DNA of 64,000 nucleotides from Candidatus Tiamatella sp. (lineage in GTDB: Archaea > Thermoproteota > Thermoprotei_A > Sulfolobales > Acidilobaceae). Where the stretch lies: contig WALV01000032.1 of NCBI GenBank assembly GCA_015522645.1, positions 1 to 64,000 on the forward strand, read 5' to 3'. Below the pieces are notes generated by a model that made no database searches, was not told the DNA's origin, and saw only the letters and a program-made list of their open reading frames with translations. Position numbers and translations under genes: made by a program. Positions 55,324 through 64,000 of the stretch are shown here, one piece after another. The stretch's first letter is position 1; every line of letters starts with the position of its first letter.

Positions 55324-56280
55324 ATGCCCATTGATAAAATTTGTATAGTAACACCTGGAGAGATAGAGAACCTGGATAAAAAGGAACTAGTTGATAAAAT
55401 AGCTGAAGCTTATATGCTGTTCTCTGAGGGAGAAGCAGTAAATCCTCCAAGACAGGTTTTCTGGGTAAAAGAAAACTGGTGGGGGGTTATGAGTGCAAGC
55501 CTCCCAGAAAAGGGGGTCTCGGTTAAGATAGTAAATATTATTCCAGATAATCCGACCAGAGGTCTGCCCACTATAAATGGCATCGTAGTTTATTTAGACG
55601 CAGAAACCGGTAGCCCATTGGCAGTTATTGACGCTCCAGTACTTACAGCGTATAGAACTGCTGCGGGAAGCATGGTGTCTTCGAGACTACTGTCGCCTCC
55701 TAATCCCGCTGTTTTATCTGTAATTGGTACAGGATACCAAGCATTAATTCATCTGAGGTTCTTTAAAGATATACACCTGACTTTAAATACGGTTAAAGTG
55801 TATGATGTAAATAAAGACAGGGTAAACCGGTTTATAATGGAAGCAGGTAAATTATTTGATAGAACTGAGGCCGTGGAAGACCCGTGTAATGCTGTAAAAG
55901 ATGCAGATATTGTTTTACTAGCTACGACAGCTAAGGAACCTGTCATTAAAGGTGAGTGCCTCTTCGGTGCAGTTCATGTGATAAGTATCGGAGTTATGGG
56001 CCCAGAATACCGTGAACTGGATGATGAAACTGTTAGGAGGGCAGAACTTATAGCTGTAGATAGTATGGAAGGCGTGATGAGAGAAGTGGGTGATTTATCT
56101 ATACCGGAAAGGAAAGGTCTGATTAGTAAAGAAAAAATAGTTGAAATAGGGAACCTCCTAGTGCATAGTAATGCTCCTAGAGCCGGGGCCAACGGGATAA
56201 CCGTATTTAAGAGTGTCGGAATCGCGGTGCAAGATACCGCTATTTCAGATTTGCTATATAAAACTGCATGTATAAAATAA
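55324..56280 (+). CDS. Ornithine cyclodeaminase / alanine dehydrogenase family enzyme
   Basis: 318 residues from ATG 55324, seven bases after GGTGATC; the frame extends upstream to 55141 but would overlap the divergent phosphorylase gene and is rejected. GSMVSSRLLSPPNPAVLSVIGTGYQA (NAD loop) and AVKDADIVLLATTAKEPVI are typical of the OCD/mu-crystallin family. Members deaminate ornithine to proline, or act as alanine dehydrogenases or imine reductases; the reaction here is undecided. Confidence 0.88.
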   Translation: MPIDKICIVTPGEIENLDKKELVDKIAEAYMLFSEGEAVNPPRQVFWVKENWWGVMSASLPEKGVSVKIVNIIPDNPTRGLPTINGIVVYLDAETGSPLAVIDAPVLTAYRTAAGSMVSSRLLSPPNPAVLSVIGTGYQALIHLRFFKDIHLTLNTVKVYDVNKDRVNRFIMEAGKLFDRTEAVEDPCNAVKDADIVLLATTAKEPVIKGECLFGAVHVISIGVMGPEYRELDDETVRRAELIAVDSMEGVMREVGDLSIPERKGLISKEKIVEIGNLLVHSNAPRAGANGITVFKSVGIAVQDTAISDLLYKTACIK

Positions 56281-56282
56281 AT

Positions 56283-56849
56283 TCAATCCAGGCTTATTTT
56301 CCATCCTTTTATACGTGCATCATAGTATACCATGCCATATCTCCGGAGAACTTCAAACAAGTCAGATAAGTTACCTGCTTTCTTTATTGCTTCATTCACA
56401 TCTGTTGAATGAAGGTTGAACAGCCTGTTCTCTAGTTCAACAAGAGTACCTATTGATGTTATAATATAATCGCCGCCTGATTCGATTACCTTTAAACCAG
56501 CATTCCTAGCCAAATATACCACTTGCCTCGGCTTGATCTTCAAGTGATTGAAAACACTAGATGCCATTACATATCCTTGGCTATCTATTTTTTCCCGGAT
56601 AAAATCTAGAACAGCCTCTCCTTTCTTGTCTCTATTTCTCACAGATAGCTGTGATTTACCTATATTTACACGGCTTTGAGAGTTTTTAATACACTGTGAT
56701 TCCAATACTTCAATCCTTTTTCTTATATCCTCAATATCCCCCCTCATCGACTTTACTGCTATCATAACTATATCTTCAAGTTTCTTTATTTCATCCATAA
56801 CCCTATTACAGTCATTATTACCTAAATAGTCGTCAAGTTTCCTCTTCAA
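56283..56849 (-). CDS. Coiled-coil protein with C-terminal YYD-GW domain
   Basis: 188 residues from a TTG. A coiled coil (IKKLEDIVMIAVKSMRGDI, then IRKRIEVLESQC; about 20-55) and a basic linker lead to a ~100-residue C-terminal domain ending LFEVLRRYGMVYYDARIKGW. It matches the last domain of the 37560-38294 gene: both have a helix, then L-x-x-x-G-(x)2-V-x-ESG, a spacer and the YYD-x4-GW end. No named family recognised. Confidence 0.65.
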   Translation of the reverse strand: MKRKLDDYLGNNDCNRVMDEIKKLEDIVMIAVKSMRGDIEDIRKRIEVLESQCIKNSQSRVNIGKSQLSVRNRDKKGEAVLDFIREKIDSQGYVMASSVFNHLKIKPRQVVYLARNAGLKVIESGGDYIITSIGTLVELENRLFNLHSTDVNEAIKKAGNLSDLFEVLRRYGMVYYDARIKGWKISLD

Positions 56850-56927
56850 TACAAGCTCCCATTTAAATGAAGATTATTGGAAAGTAAAAAATAAGATAGT
56901 ATTATACAAGGAAAAAGGAGGATTTCG

Positions 56928-59769
<2,842 letters not shown>

Positions 59770-59770
59770 T

Positions 59771-60115
59771 TCACTCCACCGAATATAACTCCTCTCTAAC
59801 TTCGGGCTCCAGATACGGCATCGGGTAGAGACGGTGCCCCTGTTTCAGGTGTTCCATATAATCTTCTGGTGTAACCCTAGTTTTACATGTTGCGCACCAG
59901 TAGAATCCCGGTTTATCTATCTTTATTTGCTCGAAGTGCTCACATGAGTCATTTTCGAATGTCATTTTCCATGGCCATGTATGTGTGCAAACTCCTATGC
60001 CTTCATAAAATACATGAGGTCTCCAGTATTTGCAGTTATTACATATTCTTGTAGCTGGGATTTCTGCACCGTCTCTACCCAAGTCTATCGCCCTTTTATA
60101 TATCCAAGTATTCAA
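59771..60115 (-). CDS. Cysteine-rich zinc-finger protein of the 2-oxoacid oxidoreductase operon
   Basis: 114 residues. A Cys4-like site (RICNNCKYWRP, GVCTHTWPW, DSCEHFEQI) is followed by a C2H2-like finger (YWCATCKTRVTPEDYMEHLKQGH). The TTG at 60115 is the only in-frame start upstream, but TATATAAAAGG at 60093-60103 within it suggests that a later start may be used. It ends one base before the alpha subunit start, so it is part of that operon. Role unknown; an assembly or regulatory partner is inferred. Confidence 0.65.
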   Translation of the reverse strand: MNTWIYKRAIDLGRDGAEIPATRICNNCKYWRPHVFYEGIGVCTHTWPWKMTFENDSCEHFEQIKIDKPGFYWCATCKTRVTPEDYMEHLKQGHRLYPMPYLEPEVREELYSVE

Positions 60116-60176
60116 GCTGGGTTCGTCCGTTATCTACATATAAAAACGTTGTCACCTCTAGTATAGTATTAAAAGG

Positions 60177-61520
60177 CTAATACTCCTCCTTATCTATAAT
60201 GTCAAGCGATCTTTCCAGCCATGATAGAGGAATGCTTTCTAAGCCAGTATTGTATATTGACTCATAGAAGAATTCATATGTGGCTCTTTCTATAGACCAG
60301 AACATTAATGCTTGACTAGAGTAATTGTCGCGTTGCAGACAGTTTCTAGTCTGTATTTCGTATTGCTCCAACATGGAATTATACACCTTATCTATCCATG
60401 AGTACATTATGTCTGGCAATGACGATGAGGCCTTTTTTATCTCTAATCCCTTCTGTATAGAGTAGGATACAACCGCTATGTAGTGTAAACTCCTATATAT
60501 TACAGCTAGATCCCTTATAGGGGGCTCCTTTTCACTTTGAATCGCCGGCAGCCTATCCGGTTCACCTTCATAGTCCACTAGCATTAATTCTCCATTATCC
60601 TTAGCAACAAACTGATATAAATGAGGGTCACCGTGTGTTCTCATTTTAATCGAAGGTAGATTATATTTTGATAGAATGTTTAATTCATTGAAATGATCTG
60701 ACAATCTCATTGCTATTTCTCTAACATGAGAATCAGGATGCTTCTTCATATGCTCTAACCTCCAGTCTATTCTAAATACCCATCTAGAGAGATCGTCCTC
60801 GGTTACAGGCTGAGGTGAACACCACTCGTAATTGCATTTTAACATTATACAATGGAGCTTCCCCACTAAGCTACCTATTTTTCCCGAAATTTTAGGAATT
60901 GAAATACTATGCGTTTCGAGTGTTCTCAATGCCTCTCTAACAAAATGCGAGACAACCGGGTCACCTTCAAATTTCTCCATAAGAATATGCGTGAAATAAC
61001 CTGAAAACTCGATAAATCCCATCAATCGCGGAGAGAAATCAATATTATTGTCTCTCAAATATGCTAAAACCAAAGGCTCCATATTGTCCTCTTCAAGAAT
61101 CCGGTATGCCTTAACATGATAGGCCTCACCGTTTGATACTAGAACCCTGAAATATAAGCTACTCCTCCCTGGCGGCTCAATGTTTACATCTACCACAGAG
61201 TCGAGAGGGTCTAGAAGTGTTATGTTTAACCCAGGTATCTTGTTGCTGAGCACCAATTCATAGAATATTTTATCGGACTCACCGGGGTTTACACTCAGTT
61301 TTCCATGTCGTTCGGAGGGAGTAAATGTAGCCAAGAATTTTTTCCCGCATGCAGACCCATATACTAATGCTAGTGAATCTATTTCCATGCAATATTCAAT
61401 CCGAGGCCTTTCATTACAGTTAGGCGGATACCAATGTTCCAAGGGGATTTCCTTCTCTAGCACCTCAATATAAGTACAATCCCCAAATTGATACTCTGTT
61501 TCCGGCAATTTCTTCCCCAA
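60177..61520 (-). CDS. Maltokinase-like kinase (aminoglycoside phosphotransferase fold)
   Basis: 447 residues. MRTHGDPHLYQF (HGD 296-298, catalytic base) and LVDYEGEPDRLP (D316, metal) with PPIRDLAVIYRSLHY match the pattern of maltokinases (TreS-Mak), which read HGDxHLxQ, DFEGEP and SPLRDVAGMLRS. The N-terminus has the Mak-like small lobe with VKAYRIL. A TATA element at 61529-61541 suggests that TTG 61508 may be the real, leaderless start. No trehalose or glycogen gene is nearby, so the substrate is open. Confidence 0.7.
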   Translation of the reverse strand: MGKKLPETEYQFGDCTYIEVLEKEIPLEHWYPPNCNERPRIEYCMEIDSLALVYGSACGKKFLATFTPSERHGKLSVNPGESDKIFYELVLSNKIPGLNITLLDPLDSVVDVNIEPPGRSSLYFRVLVSNGEAYHVKAYRILEEDNMEPLVLAYLRDNNIDFSPRLMGFIEFSGYFTHILMEKFEGDPVVSHFVREALRTLETHSISIPKISGKIGSLVGKLHCIMLKCNYEWCSPQPVTEDDLSRWVFRIDWRLEHMKKHPDSHVREIAMRLSDHFNELNILSKYNLPSIKMRTHGDPHLYQFVAKDNGELMLVDYEGEPDRLPAIQSEKEPPIRDLAVIYRSLHYIAVVSYSIQKGLEIKKASSSLPDIMYSWIDKVYNSMLEQYEIQTRNCLQRDNYSSQALMFWSIERATYEFFYESIYNTGLESIPLSWLERSLDIIDKEEY

Positions 61521-61574
61521 AGAATATGAATTATATAAGGCTTCTGTTAAATACTAAGTTTAGGTAACACTGTT

Positions 61575-62096
61575 ATGAGATCTATCAGTGAAGTAGAAGA
61601 CTGTAGAATTCTGTATGAGGGACCTGTTAGGGACGGTACTATTATAACTGTGAGAAAGGCTTGCAAGAAAGATAGAGGAAAACTAATAGAGTTTTACCAA
61701 AAACTATCAACGGAGTGTATTTACAATAGATTCATGGGTATTATCAGGTACTTTGACCCGTACGTGGATCGTTTATTGGAAGGAAGAGCAATAGTAGTGG
61801 TTGCAGAAACTGAGAAAGGTGAAATTATTGGTGTCGCCGAAGCAGTGTTCGATGAAAAAGGAAGAGCTGAATCAGGTATAGCTGTATTAGACGACTACCA
61901 GGGGGTTGGTGTAGGATCGCTTCTTGGTAAATATATTCTCAGCGAGGCTCGTCGATCAGGTATAAAGAAAATGTATGCATATATTATGTCGTCAAATATA
62001 AAGGCTCTAAATATGGCTTTAAAGTACGGAGCGCGGGTTGAGAAAAAATATAGTGGTATGACCTATATAGTGTTCGATTTATCAGTGTCAAAATGA
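61575..62096 (+). CDS. GNAT-family N-acetyltransferase
   Basis: 173 residues. The acetyl-CoA loop DDYQGVGVGSLLGKYILSEARRSGI (about 114-138) and the preceding strand AESGIAVLDD are GNAT motif A; the C-terminal strand TYIVFDLSV completes the fold. N-terminal part resembles acetyltransferases paired with acyl-CoA synthetases (YNRFMG). Substrate unknown. It is the first of three adjacent plus-strand genes. Confidence 0.88.
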   Translation: MRSISEVEDCRILYEGPVRDGTIITVRKACKKDRGKLIEFYQKLSTECIYNRFMGIIRYFDPYVDRLLEGRAIVVVAETEKGEIIGVAEAVFDEKGRAESGIAVLDDYQGVGVGSLLGKYILSEARRSGIKKMYAYIMSSNIKALNMALKYGARVEKKYSGMTYIVFDLSVSK

Positions 62097-62106
62097 TGAT
62101 GGGGTA

Positions 62107-62814
62107 TTGAATGTAGCGAGAGGAAAGAATTACAGGAAAGTAACATATAGCCAAAGGCATTGGAAAACACTGCACAGGCTAAGGGGCAGGGCATTAGAAA
62201 TCCTTGAATGCCTAATCCATAGGAATATTTATGCGATTGTGCATGGAAGCATATCCAGAGGAGACATACATGAAAACAGTGATATCGATATTTTTATACC
62301 ATACCCTATTAGTTATCCATTGATTATTGAAGCTCTTTATACGTGCGGATTAAGCGTATATGAGACTCGTATAATTCAAGCTACGCCTAAATATATACCA
62401 AAAGTTTACATAGTCATGGATCCGCTTGAAAAAGAAGTTGTGTCATTTCCCCTAGGACCTCTATCAAGGAGTGAACGTGAGTTTTATAAATGGGGAGGGG
62501 AACTAAGCCATAAAGAATTATGTAGTGACCAACGCGTACCCGGTGTTAACAAGGATCTGCTACTCATTCTTCCCGTTGAGAACGGGCATGTTGAAATCCC
62601 TGTAATCGGTAATGAGAAATATGTAGCTAAAACTGTAGGTATAGACATCTCCACCGTTGAAGAACGTATCCGAGTGCTATCAACCCGGAAGGAGAAAGGA
62701 AGAACCGGTTTATTCCTGGAAATTGCTGTGCCGGGAGAGGCGGATTTACCTGAGGTCGTAAAGAAAATAGCTGACAAAAACCCGTATTTTAGAAAGAGAA
62801 TAGGTGTACTCTAA
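62107..62814 (+). CDS. Predicted nucleotidyltransferase (COG2413-like)
   Basis: 235 residues from TTG 62107. The MNT-type motif HGSISRGDIHENSDIDIF (46-63; Gly47-Ser48, Asp59, Asp61) defines the nucleotidyltransferase fold; the C-terminal half carries no known domain. It resembles COG2413, an archaeal protein that often accompanies a radical SAM gene (from memory). Its stop abuts the radical SAM start (TAA then TTG), which supports joint function. Confidence 0.82.
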   Translation: MNVARGKNYRKVTYSQRHWKTLHRLRGRALEILECLIHRNIYAIVHGSISRGDIHENSDIDIFIPYPISYPLIIEALYTCGLSVYETRIIQATPKYIPKVYIVMDPLEKEVVSFPLGPLSRSEREFYKWGGELSHKELCSDQRVPGVNKDLLLILPVENGHVEIPVIGNEKYVAKTVGIDISTVEERIRVLSTRKEKGRTGLFLEIAVPGEADLPEVVKKIADKNPYFRKRIGVL

Positions 62815-63858
62815 TTGGCTGATACGGTACTCGGAGACCCTGAAAAGGCGTTATTAAGTAAGCCTTGGTTACCCCTGGGATGCAGTTATTGTTTCACGGG
62901 AAGTAAGGCGGTGATATTTGTTACCGGATTATGTGACGATGGATGCTACTATTGCCCAGTTAGTAAGGATAGGCTGGGTAGTGACGTGTTTTTCGTTAAC
63001 GAGGAGAAATTAAATATGGATGAAATAGAAATAGAAATAGAGCGTACCAATGCTGAAGGAGCTAGTTTAACAGGAGGAGATCCGCTTATTGTACCCGAGA
63101 GAACTATAGAAATAATAGAAAGACTGAAATCATCGTTCGGGTCAAGCTTCCATATACATCTATACACTAGTGGACGATATGCTACAAGAGAAGTCCTCTG
63201 GAATTTATATTCAAGCGGCTTAGACGAAATCCGTTTCCATCCTACAAGAAACATATTCCTAAATAGGATAGACTGGGCTGTTAAGATAAGGGGCTGGAGT
63301 GTCGGAGTAGAGATCCCTATTTCGGCTAACCTGGAGTCTTGGGCGAAGAAGGTGATACGATACGCTGATGAGGCGGGTGTTAATTTTGTTAATCTGGACG
63401 AGATGGAGGTCTCTCCAAGCAACATACACGAGTTAAAAGCAAGAGGTCTTAAACCTTCAATGAGAAAACCTGTTGTCGAATCAGCCTTCGAGACAGGTAT
63501 GAAGATCGTGGCGTGGGCTAGGAAACAGGCGCTCCGGGTTAATGTGCATTTCTGTCCCGCTACTTACAAGGACTCTATACAAACAAAAAATAGATTTAGG
63601 AGGACGAGTTCTGCCGACGCTAAGCCCTATGAGGAGCTAACTGTTGAGGGAACACTAAGATATGGTGTCCTGAGAAACTGTATGGATCCCGTCATCAAGT
63701 ATGATAATGAATACGTGGATGGGGAACACAGGGTTCCCCCCATTAGAGAATTAGTTAGAAATATAGCTAGAGATCATGGTTGTGAAGGTTTTATTGAAGA
63801 AGCATATCCCACGAGAAATAGAGAACCTGTTATTGAGTCAACTAGAATTTATCCGTGA
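62815..63858 (+). CDS. Radical SAM protein (COG2108-like)
   Basis: 347 residues from TTG 62815 with GGTG upstream in the end of the previous gene. The cluster motif is CDDGCYYC (C40, C44, C47), preceded by LGCSYC (C23, C26) that may bind another metal; LTGGDPL follows for SAM. The C-terminus holds HFCPATYKD. Archaeal COG2108 proteins have no assigned reaction. Directly coupled to the nucleotidyltransferase gene. Confidence 0.85.
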   Translation: MADTVLGDPEKALLSKPWLPLGCSYCFTGSKAVIFVTGLCDDGCYYCPVSKDRLGSDVFFVNEEKLNMDEIEIEIERTNAEGASLTGGDPLIVPERTIEIIERLKSSFGSSFHIHLYTSGRYATREVLWNLYSSGLDEIRFHPTRNIFLNRIDWAVKIRGWSVGVEIPISANLESWAKKVIRYADEAGVNFVNLDEMEVSPSNIHELKARGLKPSMRKPVVESAFETGMKIVAWARKQALRVNVHFCPATYKDSIQTKNRFRRTSSADAKPYEELTVEGTLRYGVLRNCMDPVIKYDNEYVDGEHRVPPIRELVRNIARDHGCEGFIEEAYPTRNREPVIESTRIYP

Positions 63859-64000
63859 TACATAAACCTTTCCGGCAAGATCGCTTACCTCGTTTCTATG
63901 AGGCATACTAGAAGACCCTATTCGTGTAATTTTTAATGTACCAGCTGCAATGGCATGTTTCAATGCTATCAGTGGATTTCCCGTCTCTATATAAAACATG
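63838..64000 (-). CDS. Partial gene at the right edge, minus strand
   Basis: An open frame enters from the window edge and ends at TGA (63840-63838), 21 bases inside the end of the convergent radical SAM gene. The visible 53 residues (ETGNPLIALKHAIAAGTLKI ... GKVYVSRINSS) look like a protein C-terminus or, if ATG 63999 is the start, a very small protein. No family recognised. Confidence 0.4.
   Translation of the reverse strand, partial: MFYIETGNPLIALKHAIAAGTLKITRIGSSSMPHRNEVSDLAGKVYVSRINSS

Overview
The window is chromosomal DNA from a hyperthermophilic crenarchaeon, most likely of the Desulfurococcales type (for example the Staphylothermus/Desulfurococcus group). Evidence: every informational gene is archaeal (Spt5, stalk proteins L10/L12, archaeal AlaRS with TTG start, RIO2, Nep1, Trm10, Trm112, Taw3, Dph6). 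There is archaeal riboflavin chemistry (GTP cyclohydrolase III and archaeal RibC), a tungsten aldehyde oxidoreductase, a two-subunit 2-oxoacid:ferredoxin oxidoreductase and inositol-phosphate synthase. All three tRNA genes are intron-bearing. TTG and GTG starts preceded by GGTG/GAGGTGA ribosome binding sites are common. Species assignment is inference only. No rRNA, CRISPR, insertion sequence or prophage was seen, and no gene-free stretch exceeds about 300 bases.

Layout. 1-6.8 kb: end of a glycosylated-looking extracellular protein, a UPF0282 metallo-beta-lactamase-fold protein, a putative tRNA-binding OB-fold protein, two transporters (MFS, DMT) and ketopantoate reductase. 6.8-13.3 kb: a radical-SAM-rich block. 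It holds a SPASM radical SAM protein overlapping a B12-binding radical SAM protein, then a MoaD-like protein and a radical SAM maturase divergent from an aldehyde ferredoxin oxidoreductase. 13.3-22.7 kb: translation and quality-control genes (a DUF460 nuclease-like protein with a release-factor-like loop, RIO2, Rqc2/NEMF), CTP synthase, an ArsR-like regulator, two CBS proteins and a Mut7-C protein. 22.7-30.5 kb: AMMECR1, then the secE-spt5-L11-L1-L10-L12 operon, alaS, and a DUF434/DUF5616-like gene with no normal start codon at its apparent N-terminus.

30.5-37.4 kb: tRNA-Arg(TCT), a Trm112/phosphohexomutase operon, DUF354, and an RNA-processing operon (RNase HII, Trm10, Nep1) convergent with L2. 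37.5-45.8 kb: a ribbon-helix-helix/coiled-coil protein and a riboflavin operon (ribB, ribC, ribH, GTP cyclohydrolase III) whose two upstream members are membrane proteins. This is followed by two crenarchaeal regulators, a PPC-domain protein and inositol-1-phosphate synthase. 45.8-48 kb: a PadR regulator divergent from ino1, tRNA-Thr(TGT) with a D-arm intron, a LysO-type exporter broken over three reading frames, and tRNA(CAT) with a 58-nt intron. 48-56.8 kb: asparaginyl-tRNA synthetase, Dph6, YkgJ-like, a class III aminotransferase, Taw3, a nucleoside phosphorylase and an ornithine-cyclodeaminase-family enzyme. 56.9-64 kb: the 2-oxoacid:ferredoxin oxidoreductase operon with a zinc-finger partner, a maltokinase-like kinase, a GNAT acetyltransferase, and a nucleotidyltransferase/radical SAM pair. 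A truncated gene lies on the minus strand at the right edge.

The metabolic picture is of a fermentative anaerobe that uses ferredoxin-linked oxidoreductases (KOR, AOR), builds flavins by the archaeal route and has a rich translation-fidelity toolkit. The most unusual signals are the split LysO gene, a 147-bp identical tail shared by L10 and L12, the D-arm intron of tRNA-Thr, the start-less gene after alaS, the paired radical SAM enzymes, and two distant genes sharing an undescribed C-terminal domain.
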